From Candidatus Obscuribacter sp. (GTDB lineage Bacteria; Cyanobacteriota; Vampirovibrionia; Obscuribacterales; Obscuribacteraceae): DNA of 64,000 nt. Where the stretch lies: the NCBI GenBank assembly GCA_021772095.1, contig JADYXR010000128.1, positions 124,001 through 188,000 of the forward strand, in the 5' to 3' direction. Positions 10,048 through 18,720 of the stretch are shown here, one piece after another (within the stretch, counting starts at the first letter, position 1; every line of letters starts with the position of its first letter). The notes beneath the pieces are model-generated. The model had not been told where the DNA came from. It ran no database searches and saw nothing but the letters and a program-made list of their open reading frames with translations. The position numbers and the translations under genes were made by a program.

Positions 10048-10292
10048 TTCAGACCCAAGCTCCAGAAGACTTGGCTGAATACATATTGAAGGTTCTTGCC
10101 AAAGAACCCGATTCGCTTATGTTCGAACGAAAAAGCTTCGGACCCCGAAGAAGTCGAGTAAGCGTCAAGTGCGACCCTGCGGTCACTGGACGCCTGATCG
10201 GCAAAGACGGAAGAACCATCTCCGCTTTAAGAAATCTCATTAAAGCGGCGGCCGGACGTTTTGGAAAACGAGTCGACATAGTGGTCTCTTAG
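9894..10292 (+). CDS. khpA: KH-domain RNA-binding protein with Gly/Arg-rich N-terminus (KhpA-like)
   Basis: Residues 55-132 form a single type-II KH domain of the KhpA/YlqC family: [16 protein letters not shown], then [20 protein letters not shown], with the RNA-binding GKDG loop. KhpA proteins bind RNA and usually follow rpsP. The first 45 residues are a [13 protein letters not shown]-like low-complexity region that is not typical of KhpA. In-frame codons give no other good start before the KH fold, so ATG 9894 is preferred. The gene then overlaps rpsP by 154 bases in a different frame. Its stop TAG shares one base with the GTG of the next gene, which suggests coupled translation. The KH assignment is firm, the long N-terminus less so. 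Confidence 0.85.
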   Translation: MDDKRSSTKRYGSGPDKKGGSGGGYGGGRSSGGYRGGSSGGGGQRRFQTKLVQTQAPEDLAEYILKVLAKEPDSLMFERKSFGPRRSRVSVKCDPAVTGRLIGKDGRTISALRNLIKAAAGRFGKRVDIVVS

Positions 10293-10606
10293 TGGTCGCG
10301 GCTGAACAAAGCAATTTCGACGCGAGAGAACAAGAACTCTTGCAAGTTTTGCTCGACAACAAAGTCATATCGAAAGGTCAAGCCGACCTCGTGCATAACG
10401 ATCACGAAGCCACCGGCATGAACGTCGAAGATATTCTCCTCGCGCGCCGTTGGGTGAACGAGGAGAATTTGCGCGTGCATGCGCCCTGGCTCTTCGAAAA
10501 ATCGGACCAGATTGTCAGAGACGTCGGGGCGGCTGCGTCATACGATGACAATCTGAAAAAGTATAGATTGCTGCTAGCGGAACTCCTGGGCGAGTCTTCG
10601 GAATAG
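10292..10606 (+). CDS. Small protein with MshEN/T2SSE-N-like domain
   Basis: This 104-residue protein starts at a GTG that overlaps the KH gene stop (TAGTG), so it is probably translated by coupling. Its middle part (LLQVLLDNKVISKGQADLV, then GMNVEDILLARRWVNEENL) resembles the helical MshEN repeat found at the N-terminus of type II secretion and pilus ATPases. In some of those proteins this domain binds cyclic di-GMP. No ATPase domain is attached. The acidic C-terminus ends LLGESSE. The family resemblance is by pattern only, and the function is unknown. Its place after ffh, rpsP and the KH gene hints at a link with translation or RNA rather than secretion. Confidence 0.7.
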   Translation: MVAAEQSNFDAREQELLQVLLDNKVISKGQADLVHNDHEATGMNVEDILLARRWVNEENLRVHAPWLFEKSDQIVRDVGAAASYDDNLKKYRLLLAELLGESSE

Positions 10607-10632
10607 GTATCAATTTTCGGGAAAGTTGAACG

Positions 10633-10866
10633 GTCAGAAAAACGGACAGAAATTCTGACGTTTCGGGCCTGGCAATTGGAACGTCAGAAAGCGGGTCTTC
10701 TTTCTGACATCACTTTGTCAGCTTTTTTCTTCGTCAGAAAAACGGTCCGAAAATCTGACACGGTACTTTGGTCAGATCGGTCGAGATTTTCTTCTGACAT
10801 CGCTGCCAACTTTGTCAGGTTTGTCCGTCAGATCTGATTGTCAGAAAAAAAGACAGATTTTCTGAC
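10633..10866. repeat. Cluster of five 27-base imperfect palindromes
   Basis: Five units lie at 10633-10659, 10683-10708, 10733-10759, 10771-10798 and 10840-10866, separated by 11-41 bases of unrelated sequence. Each begins GTCAGA and ends TCTGAC. The typical interior is AAAAC, then GGTCCG or a variant, then AAAAT. Each can fold to a small hairpin with a 6-9 bp stem. They fill most of the 316-base gap between the MshEN-like gene and the acetyltransferase gene. The same family recurs at six other sites in the window. The spacers are too short and uneven, and the units too divergent, for a CRISPR array. Confidence 0.85.
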
Positions 10867-10922
10867 AAAATCACTTTTGTGTATTTAGCCTCGTCTAGTT
10901 CGCAGAGGTATTCAAGACCAAG

Positions 10923-11456
10923 ATGATTCGCCAAGCTACGGCTGACGACGCAGCAGCTATTTTAAAAATTTACGCGCCGTATTGCACGGACACAGTGATC
11001 TCCTTTGAATCCGCGTCTCCTTCAGTTGATGAGATGAAGGCACGAATCGAAAAATGCAACGCCACGCACTTGTGGATAGTCGACGAAGAAGCCGATGGAA
11101 TCTTCGCCTATGCATACGCAGGACCGCATCGCGATCGCGAAGCTTATCGCTGGTCTGTGGATACTTCGGTATATGTAGATGGTGCCAAACGCCGCACTGG
11201 GCTGGGAACCAAACTATACACGCGACTGGTGGTGGAACTGCGGGAGCGCGGCTTCTACAACGCCTTTGCTGGTGTCACTTTGCCGAACCAGGCAAGCGTC
11301 AATCTGCATGAAAAGCTTGGATTTAGGCCTGTCGGCATCTTTCACAATGTCGGTTATAAAATGGGCAAATGGCACGATGTTGGTTGGTGGCACTTGGTTC
11401 TTAAAGATCATGACCAAGATCCGGCTGAGCCCACGACGCGCTCACTTTTGATCTGA
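10923..11456 (+). CDS. GNAT N-acetyltransferase, phosphinothricin acetyltransferase-like
   Basis: This 177-residue protein is a GCN5-type acetyltransferase that transfers acetyl from acetyl-CoA to an amine. It follows the phosphinothricin/methionine-sulfoximine acetyltransferase subfamily closely. The start is IRQATADDAAAILKIYAPY. The family segment VISFE is near residue 25. Acetyl-CoA loop residues lie in RRTGLGTKLYTRLV (about 90-103), and the tail shows LHEKLGFRPVGIFHNVGYKMGKWHDV. Such enzymes also acetylate tryptophan, methionine analogues and related compounds, so herbicide resistance should not be assumed. Its 3' end overlaps the convergent TPR gene by 15 bases. The repeat cluster lies directly upstream. 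Confidence 0.92.
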   Translation: MIRQATADDAAAILKIYAPYCTDTVISFESASPSVDEMKARIEKCNATHLWIVDEEADGIFAYAYAGPHRDREAYRWSVDTSVYVDGAKRRTGLGTKLYTRLVVELRERGFYNAFAGVTLPNQASVNLHEKLGFRPVGIFHNVGYKMGKWHDVGWWHLVLKDHDQDPAEPTTRSLLI

Positions 11457-13082
11457 GGTGGTTTCAGGATCGGGAATAAGAGCTAGTTTGCAGAGATAGT
11501 ATTCGTCCACCTTTGCACCGGCAGCGATACCAGCCTTGAATTGCTCTGCTGCTTTTTCAGGAAAGCCCGCGATCGCCAAGCGCTGTCCGACATAATAGTG
11601 GGCCTGCACAAGGCGAAATTTTTCGTGCTTGGCGGAGTCGAGCAAAACCTTGTCCGACACGCCTTTTCCGTCAAGGTAAAGCATGATAGCTTGCCACCAT
11701 TTAAAGTTGCTGAAATTTTCCGCAGACTGAGTAAGCAGAATATCGTATTCAGTTTTGCGTTTTCTCAGACCGCGACAAATCGCCAGATAGATGTTTGCCT
11801 TTGCAACGACGATGGTCTTGATGCCTGCCTTTCCAGAGAGATATTGTTCGAGGTCACGGGCGGCTTCATCGTACTGATGGAACGCCATCTGAATAACGCC
11901 GCGGTGCAAATAGTTATCCATGTTTTCTGGATTTTGTTGAATCAATTTGTCTAAGCGGTTCAGCACTTTCGACTTTTTCATACTGGTCATCGGCATTACG
12001 GCGTATGAGTATTTTCTTTGGCGAATGTGCGCCATCTCGTAAAGTGGATCGTCGACATGAGCTTTTCGCAGATCGTGTGCTGCTGATTTATAGTCAGCTA
12101 GTGCGGAGGCCACTGACGCGCGTTCTAAAAACAGTTCCGATGGTGCATCGGCAAGTTTGACTCGATTGTAGTCAGCAAGCGCTTCTTGGCTCTTGCCCAA
12201 AGTTCTGTAAGCGCGGGCTCTCATGAAGTAGTAATTGCTGTCCGGTCTCAACGCGATCGCAGCGTCAAGGTCCTTAAGCGTCTTTTGAGTTTTAGCGAGC
12301 GGTTCCGACGTACGTTGAGCCACACGAGCGGCTAATTGCGGAGCCGTTTTTTTAATAGCCTCTGTGTATTGTGCTGTCGCTTCCTTGAAATTGCCCATCC
12401 GTTCATAACAAGCACCCATGCGACGGAGAACCAATCCCGCCATCGCCTGTTCGACTTTTTCAACAAACGCAAGCGGCATTTGAGCCGACATAGTTTTCTT
12501 TGAATAAGGAAAAGCCGCCAGCGACTTTTTATAATCGGCGATTGCTTTCTCGTACTGTTTTAGTTGTTCGTAGGCTTGCGCACGCCACAACCAACCAGCA
12601 TAATCTTGCGGGTTTTGGGCGATCACGTTTGATGCGATTTCGATAACCTGGTCCGACTGTTTTAGTGAAAGCCTGCACTCGACTTCAAGAGCTCTGCAAC
12701 CGGAATCAGTTTTCCGATAAGCCGGACTTATTTGTTCCAACTCCGCCAACGCCTGCCCATAGTCCATTTTGAGCATTGCCTGCGTTGCAGAAAGCAGATG
12801 GAGACTGTCATCCAGTTCTGCTAAATCAACTTTGTTGAATGTAGTCAGTGCTTCGCCATCGCTGCTATCACCAGATGCGGTATCAACGCCCGGTTTCGTG
12901 ATCTCCCAGTTCCATCCACCATGCATAGCATTTGAAGCGGCGTGATAAACAATCGAGCACACCACACCGAAAACAAGCCACATGGACAACAGGGCAAGGA
13001 CGCCGGCAACAGACAGTTCGCGCGAACCGGCTGGCGCGCTCGCCAGGCTTGATTTAGTCTCGACTTTATTTCCCTGCGTCAC
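11442..13082 (-). CDS. Membrane-anchored TPR-repeat protein
   Basis: The 546-residue protein has one hydrophobic helix at about residues 24-48 (VAGVLALLSMWLVFGVVC) that should anchor it in the inner membrane. The rest is tetratricopeptide repeats, such as YAGWLWRAQAYEQLKQYEKAIADYKKSL and FKEATAQYTEAI, probably outside the cytoplasm. No enzyme motif is present, and its partners are unknown. The start is GTG at 13082 with AAGG six bases upstream. The glycosyltransferase gene upstream ends 18 bases before this start, so the two probably share a transcript. The 3' end overlaps the convergent acetyltransferase gene. Confidence 0.88.
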   Translation of the reverse strand: MTQGNKVETKSSLASAPAGSRELSVAGVLALLSMWLVFGVVCSIVYHAASNAMHGGWNWEITKPGVDTASGDSSDGEALTTFNKVDLAELDDSLHLLSATQAMLKMDYGQALAELEQISPAYRKTDSGCRALEVECRLSLKQSDQVIEIASNVIAQNPQDYAGWLWRAQAYEQLKQYEKAIADYKKSLAAFPYSKKTMSAQMPLAFVEKVEQAMAGLVLRRMGACYERMGNFKEATAQYTEAIKKTAPQLAARVAQRTSEPLAKTQKTLKDLDAAIALRPDSNYYFMRARAYRTLGKSQEALADYNRVKLADAPSELFLERASVASALADYKSAAHDLRKAHVDDPLYEMAHIRQRKYSYAVMPMTSMKKSKVLNRLDKLIQQNPENMDNYLHRGVIQMAFHQYDEAARDLEQYLSGKAGIKTIVVAKANIYLAICRGLRKRKTEYDILLTQSAENFSNFKWWQAIMLYLDGKGVSDKVLLDSAKHEKFRLVQAHYYVGQRLAIAGFPEKAAEQFKAGIAAGAKVDEYYLCKLALIPDPETTSDQK

Positions 13083-13100
13083 GTTTAACCTTACAGTTTT

Positions 13101-13877
13101 CTATGTAGCTTCGAGTGATGACTTTTGGATTTCGCGCAGATAACGAATTTTTTTGCGGACATAATCACTGTAGATACTGGCGAGTTCCAATCCCAGAGCG
13201 CCGTCCAACAGCCCTCCTCGGGCGAAGTAACGATAGCAAAACGTCCAGAGTGGGTGGACTACTTCATTGACGGGATGACACTTCCATCCGAATTTTTTTC
13301 TGCGCGCATATTCTTTTGCAGACAGTTGAGCATACTTCTCCATCGCCGCCGAGAAGCCGGCTACGTCTTTGTACGCATAGTGGCGCATTTCATGGTTCAT
13401 CAATTTGACCGGTCCATCCATCTTGATGGCTTCGTGCACGAGGCGGTCATTAAATTGACCTTTACCGCGCTTGATCAATCTAAGCTGCGCATCGGGGTAG
13501 AAGCCGCCATGCCGAACGGGCACATCTCCGATGTACAGAACTCGAGGGATGCGGTAGCCATCATATTCGGTGCCACCGGAACTATCCAAAATTTCTTTAA
13601 TTTCCGACACCAAATCCGGTGTCACTATTTCATCGGCGTCGAGACTCAAAACCCAGTCAGATTTCGCCAAACTGAGCGCTAAATTCTTCTGCGCGGCGTA
13701 GCCAAGCCAGTCCTGGTGACGGCATTCAGCGCCGAGCGCAGTTGCAATTTCCAGCGTTCTGTCCGTGGATCCGGAATCGATCAGCAAAACTTCGTCAGCA
13801 ATTGGTTTGATCGCTTCGATAACCTTGCCGATGGTGCGCTCCTCATCTTGCGCAACGATAACGACTGAAAGTGTCAT
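13101..13877 (-). CDS. Family 2 glycosyltransferase (WaaE/KdtX-like)
   Basis: The protein is a GT-A fold, family 2 glycosyltransferase of 258 residues that transfers a sugar from a nucleotide sugar to an acceptor. The start is LSVVIVAQDEERTI, the first aspartate motif is LLIDSGSTDRT, and the metal-binding motif is LSLDADEIV. Later residues (GGFYPDAQLRLIKRGKG, LVHEAI) match the subgroup that adds glucose to lipopolysaccharide core or makes related envelope glycans. It has no membrane span and is probably peripheral at the inner membrane. It starts only a few bases after the protease gene stop, with no clear Shine-Dalgarno sequence, which suggests coupling. The actual substrate is unknown. Confidence 0.9.
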   Translation of the reverse strand: MTLSVVIVAQDEERTIGKVIEAIKPIADEVLLIDSGSTDRTLEIATALGAECRHQDWLGYAAQKNLALSLAKSDWVLSLDADEIVTPDLVSEIKEILDSSGGTEYDGYRIPRVLYIGDVPVRHGGFYPDAQLRLIKRGKGQFNDRLVHEAIKMDGPVKLMNHEMRHYAYKDVAGFSAAMEKYAQLSAKEYARRKKFGWKCHPVNEVVHPLWTFCYRYFARGGLLDGALGLELASIYSDYVRKKIRYLREIQKSSLEAT

Positions 13878-13883
13878 CAGAAG

Positions 13884-15230
13884 TTAATTGCCACGGCTGT
13901 GAAATTTGATCACGTTATTGACGCTATCCAGCGAGTACTTCCAATCACCGAAGAAGTCCTGCCCGAGCAGAGGATAAGCCATAGAAGCTTTGCCCACAAC
14001 TTGAATTGGGAAATCAGATTTATCAATCGGACCCATCTTCAGTCGGCGCACGGGGAATACTTGTGTGGCTGTCGTTCCGCCGATCCCGGAGACAGCGCTC
14101 GTTGTCGCATCATGTGGAATTTCAACGCTGCAACTCTGGAGCTGCTCTTTCGTAAACTGTGTATTCGATGCGCCAGTGTCCATGCACATTGGAATGGTGC
14201 GCCCATTGATTTGAACTTGCACCACCATCAGACTTCCCTGTCGTGTGAATGGCACGTTATTCAGGTTCCCATACGGAGTGGCGCTGGCAATCGAACGCGA
14301 ATAGACATCGCTGCGGGTGAGCTTAATCTGACGACCCTGTTTGTCGACCTGACATTGATAGTCTTTCAAGAACGTCTGCCCAAGCAATGGAGGAGCGTCC
14401 ATCGATTCTTGAACAGTGATGGTGAAATTTTTGCGCTCGATATTTCCAACTTTCAGATCGACGTTCATCCGCCAGGACTGCTGGTTTCCACCGACACCTT
14501 TGACGTAGGAAGTGGACGGTCCAGTCGGTGGTGCGATTTTAAGTTGCTGGAGATGATTCTTTCCGAACAGCACAATCTCCGCACCAGTATCGAACAGCAT
14601 ATGATCGACCGGACGCCCATTAATGGTGGCGCTGACGTAAGTCATATTGTTATTGAACGGATTGTCGACGATATGGAATGTGCCTTCCTGAGGCAACGAT
14701 GAATCAACGCCGCTCGACGAAGATGATGTCGACCGCGAATAACTGCTGACCGTTGATCGCGATGGAGTACTGGCTGGAATGTTTTGTACGCTGCCGCCTT
14801 TCTGTGCTGCTGCGGCTGCCATATCGGCACCAAAACGACCATGGTTGGGCAACATCATTTGCAGTTTGTAGTTATAACCCGGAACTACGGACTTGGCGTA
14901 TTCAACGTCGATTGCAAGCAGCGCCTTCAATGCATTCACGCCTGGAGGCTGACTCTTACCGTATTTGATTGCCTCGGCATAGGCTGATTTTGCTGAGTTG
15001 ATATCTTTGAGCTGTTGATAGCAAGCACCCATGTAATAGTAAGTGCTGCCGTCAGACGGATACGCTTTCAGTGTTTCTTGAAACTTGGCGAGCGCTTCAC
15101 GATAGCGCCTTGCTCCGTACAACCGGGTTCCATCAATGTAAGCAGTGCTTTGTGCATCTGCCGGAGGGGCTATTAAAATCCCGCCTCCGAGCATCAACAA
15201 AGCCGATAGGACAACTCCAGCTTTTCGCAT
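13884..15230 (-). CDS. Secreted TPR protein with two retropepsin-like aspartyl protease domains
   Basis: From ATG 15230 the product is 448 residues and starts with a signal peptide (basic MRK, hydrophobic core, cleavage near ADA-QS). TPR repeats follow (GTRLYGARRYREALAKF, GSTYYYMGACYQQL), then a Ser-rich linker. Two retropepsin-like domains come next, with catalytic motifs FDTGAE (Asp214) and MDTGAS (Asp351), each followed by a conserved LLGQ segment (LLGQTFL and LLGQDFF). Retropepsins normally need two such domains to form one active site, so this chain could make its own pseudo-dimer. The longer reading frame to 15383 runs into a repeat, so its start is rejected. An alternative ATG lies 13 codons upstream. 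Substrate unknown. Confidence 0.87.
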   Translation of the reverse strand: MRKAGVVLSALLMLGGGILIAPPADAQSTAYIDGTRLYGARRYREALAKFQETLKAYPSDGSTYYYMGACYQQLKDINSAKSAYAEAIKYGKSQPPGVNALKALLAIDVEYAKSVVPGYNYKLQMMLPNHGRFGADMAAAAAQKGGSVQNIPASTPSRSTVSSYSRSTSSSSSGVDSSLPQEGTFHIVDNPFNNNMTYVSATINGRPVDHMLFDTGAEIVLFGKNHLQQLKIAPPTGPSTSYVKGVGGNQQSWRMNVDLKVGNIERKNFTITVQESMDAPPLLGQTFLKDYQCQVDKQGRQIKLTRSDVYSRSIASATPYGNLNNVPFTRQGSLMVVQVQINGRTIPMCMDTGASNTQFTKEQLQSCSVEIPHDATTSAVSGIGGTTATQVFPVRRLKMGPIDKSDFPIQVVGKASMAYPLLGQDFFGDWKYSLDSVNNVIKFHSRGN

Positions 15231-15354
15231 TGAAAACTTAGCCAACACTTTGCATCTCCAACAAACCATCCCGCCCCTGATGAATATTCCACGCGGGTGT
15301 ATCTTAATCAACTTAAGGCAATTTCGGACGTTGAGCAAATCTGGGTTCTGTTTT

Positions 15355-15487
15355 GTCAGAAAAGCGAGCTGATTTTCTGACATAGCGACGCTGCAGTTCT
15401 GACAGTTTCGCGCGTCAGAAAGTCGAGGTCAGGTACAAACGAATTTCGGCTAAGCAGATTGTCAGAAAAAATGTCCGTTTTTCTGAC
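15355..15487. repeat. Two 27-base palindromic units plus one half unit
   Basis: Complete units lie at 15355-15381 and 15461-15487. Both have near-perfect stems of 9-10 bp (GTCAGAAAA pairing with TTTTCTGAC). A degenerate half unit begins near 15414. They sit between the acyl-CoA dehydrogenase gene stop and the start of the protease gene, so on the minus strand they are just 3' of a gene. The second unit could act as a weak terminator for that gene, because the minus strand ends in a T-rich arm. Function unproven. Confidence 0.8.
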
Positions 15488-15514
15488 AATCCAGCTTTAG
15501 CGAAATTACATACC

Positions 15515-16678
15515 CTAAGCTCCAACCTGTTGAGCCACCACGTTCTTCTGGATCTCTGACGTACCCTCAGCGATCTCCATGGTCTTAGAATCGCGATACA
15601 TCTTCTCGATTGGTTCGTCTTGTGACAAACCGAGCGCTCCGAAGATTTGTACGGCTTCAGATGAGTGCACTCGGGCGGCGCGGGCTGCGAAGAATTTGCA
15701 CATCGCCGCGCATTTGCGGAATTCGTCAGAAGCGCCATCTTTGCTCCAAGCGGCTCTATATGTCAACAAACGAGCAGCTGCAGAATCGGTCGACATGTCA
15801 GCCAGTTTCCACTGAATTGCTTGCAGTTTGCCGATATTGCTGCCCCACTGTTCGCGGGTCCTGGCTCGTTCCACACTGGATGACAGTGCATGTGCAAGAA
15901 GCCCAATGGCAGCAGCAGAGACGACTACTTTGCTGACATCGAACGCTTGTTGAATGGCTTCATTAACGATCTTGTCGTCAGCAGCTGTTTCCGGATTGGT
16001 CGAACCCAGATAAGCATCCGGCTCGAGCTCTAAGTCGGTAAATGTCAGATTGTTGGTAGCAGCAGAACGCAGTCCCAACTTTTTGAGATTCGGTCCGACA
16101 TTGATGCCCCTGTTGTTTTCAACGTCGGCAAGCCAGAGGGAAAGCCTCTTGTCCTCGCCTTTTTCAAATTTCGCCGCGATCAATACAAGACTGGCGACGC
16201 TTCCATTTACAACCCAGGTCTTGCTTCCGGAGATAGAAATCTTTCCGCCTTTTGAAACTGCTTTCGTTTCCATAGCCGAATAATCACTTCCTGCGTTTTC
16301 TTCGTTTAAGGCTAAGGCGCCAATGCACTCGCCGCGAGCCAGCAACGGAAGGTATCTGGACTTTTGTTTGTCAGTTCCAAACTTGGAAACCAACTCAATC
16401 ACCTGCGCGTGGGCTGCAAGAGTGAGAGCTACGCCTGGTTCAACTTCAGAAATGGCTTCAGCGAGTAGAACCAGGTTTATAAACGGACCGTCCTGCCCAC
16501 CGTACTCCTTGGCGACTGCGCTTCCCAGATGGCCTTCCTGACCGAGGGCAGCGAACAATTCGCGGACGTTGTAACTGCCATCGTCAAGCGCTTCTGCGTT
16601 TGGTAGCACATGCTCTTGGACAAATGCTCTATAACGGGACAAAAGAGCTTCTTGGTCAGAACTCAAGAAAGTATTCAC
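15515..16678 (-). CDS. Acyl-CoA dehydrogenase
   Basis: The 387-residue protein is a flavin-dependent acyl-CoA dehydrogenase, which introduces the alpha-beta double bond into an acyl-CoA. Family signatures are LALNEENAGSDYSAM (about 127-141), the flavin-binding GSKTWVVNG and the C-terminal EIAEGTSEIQKNVVAQQV. In the last motif the Glu before GTSEIQ is at the usual catalytic-base position. Length and order are standard. The chain-length preference cannot be read. The GTG start at 16678 has an ideal AGGAGG six bases upstream. It diverges from the HEAT-repeat gene, with 168 bases between them, and has no fatty-acid neighbours here. Confidence 0.95.
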   Translation of the reverse strand: MNTFLSSDQEALLSRYRAFVQEHVLPNAEALDDGSYNVRELFAALGQEGHLGSAVAKEYGGQDGPFINLVLLAEAISEVEPGVALTLAAHAQVIELVSKFGTDKQKSRYLPLLARGECIGALALNEENAGSDYSAMETKAVSKGGKISISGSKTWVVNGSVASLVLIAAKFEKGEDKRLSLWLADVENNRGINVGPNLKKLGLRSAATNNLTFTDLELEPDAYLGSTNPETAADDKIVNEAIQQAFDVSKVVVSAAAIGLLAHALSSSVERARTREQWGSNIGKLQAIQWKLADMSTDSAAARLLTYRAAWSKDGASDEFRKCAAMCKFFAARAARVHSSEAVQIFGALGLSQDEPIEKMYRDSKTMEIAEGTSEIQKNVVAQQVGA

Positions 16679-16846
16679 GGTCGCCTCCTGCGGGTGCGGA
16701 TCTCAACGCTACTAAAGTGTACATTTTAGCAATATGGCGGCAGTTTTCTATGCTCGTCTGCTATCCTACAAAGCTGTAATCAAGCAGGTTTCCTTGAATC
16801 CAAACATCGTGGATTCCGTCAGCCGCACTGGAACGAGATAGTAATT

Positions 16847-18637
16847 ATGCCAGTATTTGCAAAGTTCATTAAAAAACTTACCTCAATTTTTGCAGAGAAA
16901 ACACAGATCAAACCTGACGATTTTGAACTCGAACACTTTCTTCTGTATCACGGTTTGGTCGGCACAAGTCCCGAGAACCAGCGCAAATTCAAGGATGTGC
17001 GTGCCGACATTCGAATGGCGGTTGAGGGCAGAAGCAGTCAACAGATGGCTGCGACGCTGAAACTTTCACCACTCTGGTGGGAAGAAAAACTTAAAACAAT
17101 TTTTGCGGAAATCGACGAACGCGACAACGCAATTGCGGCACTTGCACCTGACGTGGAAGATGACACCTTGACTTTCGATCACGTGCCACTTCTTCACTCT
17201 GAGTGGCAGACCAGGGCCAATGCCGCTCTTGTGCTAGCTCAGCTCAATGCAATTGAAATCAACGACAAACTGATCCACTCTTTGCACGACACCGCCAGCG
17301 GTGCGAGGACAGCGTTCTGTCACGTCGCCAACGCACTTGGCCGACTCGGTCAACCCGCTAGTGAAGCCGCTTTGCTAAAGTATCTTTCGGATGAAGATCC
17401 GTGGATTCGCGTCGACGCCGTTTCAGCGCTGGCCGAACTAACTAAAGCTAATCCATCCCCTGAAATTTCCAAAGCACTGCTTTCAAAGCACTCCTTGTCA
17501 GACTACGCCGCGATTGCAGTATCGAAGGTAATCGAACCGAAGAGCTTTTTCGAAACAAACGATCCGGTCTCGATCGCTGCAGGTTGCCAGATCGTTCTAG
17601 ATGTTCTCAATTCTGCCTCGCAAACGTTCACAAACGACATCGTAATCGAGACTGGAGTGCCGCGTTGCATGCCGGCTCTGGCAAGATTGCTTGATGAAAT
17701 GCCGTCGGCTAATGTGGCCTTCGCCGCGATTCAATTGGCAGAATGGCTGGAAACTCACCACAGCTATGTGCTACTCGAACCGCCATCACAAGCCGATATA
17801 GACAAAGCTTTGTCATACAAAAAATCAGACGGCTACCGAAAACTTCTCCAAGAGCAGTTGGCAAAAATCGATTCGGACTCGCTCAGCGAGCCACTGAAGG
17901 CGCTGGATATAAAAAGCGCGATCATCATGATCGGGCAACTCGGCGATCAATCCGACGCCAAAATTTTAATCCCGGCCTTGAAGGCTACGCATCTGCTTCT
18001 CGATGATGTGATCAATACACTGACTCAGTTAGGTGCAACGGAAGCATCCGAGAGCCTGGTCCGACTGGCAAACGAACTCGTTGATCTGGAAGACCGAAAA
18101 CTACAGCCGCGACAATTGCATCCGGTTCAAGAAACCAATAAGAATGCCTCGAAGACATATTGGCTAATCTTAAAAGCGCTTGGGACCATGCCTTCCAAGG
18201 CCAGCGTCGACTTTCTTCTGCAAGCATCGCAAGACCACGCTCCGGACAAGCGCTCGCAAGCGCTGGAGTCGCTTATCACCGCAGCCGAAACACTCAAAAG
18301 AACAGGTCAGAAAACTGATTTTGAAGGCCGACTTAGCGATGCCTTATCCGATCCATCGCCTGATGTTCGAAAAGCCGCGCTTCGCGGAGTGGCAATTTTT
18401 GAAACCGTGGGCGACCTGAAGAAAGTTGTCGGTCTGACAAGAGCACCGGAAGTATCGACTCAAAGGGAAGCTTACGAGACATTATCGGAACTTGCTAAGA
18501 AAGGTCACAAGAAAGACGTCGTGGAAACTCTGGCTCAGGCCTTGAAAACAGAGCCGGATGCCCATAAACGACAAAAGCTCCGAGACTTTATTGAAACGAC
18601 TGACCGACAAACGCCTGTCAACCGGCTTGAGCCATGA
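16847..18637 (+). CDS. HEAT-repeat protein
   Basis: The 596-residue protein has no signal peptide or membrane span. It is made of helical repeats of HEAT or PBS-lyase type, for example ALGRLGQPASEAALLKYLSDEDPWIRVDAVSAL and SDPSPDVRKAALRGVAIFE. Such repeats form curved scaffolds for protein contact. No catalytic residues are evident, and the partners are unknown. The next gene, for a single-span membrane protein, begins 83 bases after its stop on the same strand, so they may act together. ATG 16847 has only a weak purine-rich ribosome site (GAGATAG). Confidence 0.85.
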   Translation: MPVFAKFIKKLTSIFAEKTQIKPDDFELEHFLLYHGLVGTSPENQRKFKDVRADIRMAVEGRSSQQMAATLKLSPLWWEEKLKTIFAEIDERDNAIAALAPDVEDDTLTFDHVPLLHSEWQTRANAALVLAQLNAIEINDKLIHSLHDTASGARTAFCHVANALGRLGQPASEAALLKYLSDEDPWIRVDAVSALAELTKANPSPEISKALLSKHSLSDYAAIAVSKVIEPKSFFETNDPVSIAAGCQIVLDVLNSASQTFTNDIVIETGVPRCMPALARLLDEMPSANVAFAAIQLAEWLETHHSYVLLEPPSQADIDKALSYKKSDGYRKLLQEQLAKIDSDSLSEPLKALDIKSAIIMIGQLGDQSDAKILIPALKATHLLLDDVINTLTQLGATEASESLVRLANELVDLEDRKLQPRQLHPVQETNKNASKTYWLILKALGTMPSKASVDFLLQASQDHAPDKRSQALESLITAAETLKRTGQKTDFEGRLSDALSDPSPDVRKAALRGVAIFETVGDLKKVVGLTRAPEVSTQREAYETLSELAKKGHKKDVVETLAQALKTEPDAHKRQKLRDFIETTDRQTPVNRLEP

Positions 18638-18720
18638 TAATGTAGAAGTTACTGGATAGCCCAGCAGTTGAGGCATCCGGGACCAGCACCTCTACTTAAA
18701 AGTATCGCGGGGGTTGGACG

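Noticed and set aside
9894-10292. Frameshift joining rpsP and the KH gene into one broken gene
   Set aside because: Both encoded families are complete on their own and normally separate, so the overlap is read as real.
10633-10866. CRISPR array
   Set aside because: Units are palindromic and variable, spacers range from 11 to 41 bases, and no cas genes are nearby.
10923-11456. Herbicide-resistance gene
   Set aside because: The protein belongs to the same subfamily as phosphinothricin acetyltransferase, but most chromosomal members act on other amines, so only the family is claimed.
13899-14702. 267-codon plus-strand frame
   Set aside because: It lies antisense to the retropepsin-like protein gene, has no family resemblance, and is explained by codon bias of the real gene.
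15231-15383. 51-codon N-terminal extension of the retropepsin-like protein
   Set aside because: It would place the signal peptide internally and its first codons lie in a palindromic repeat.
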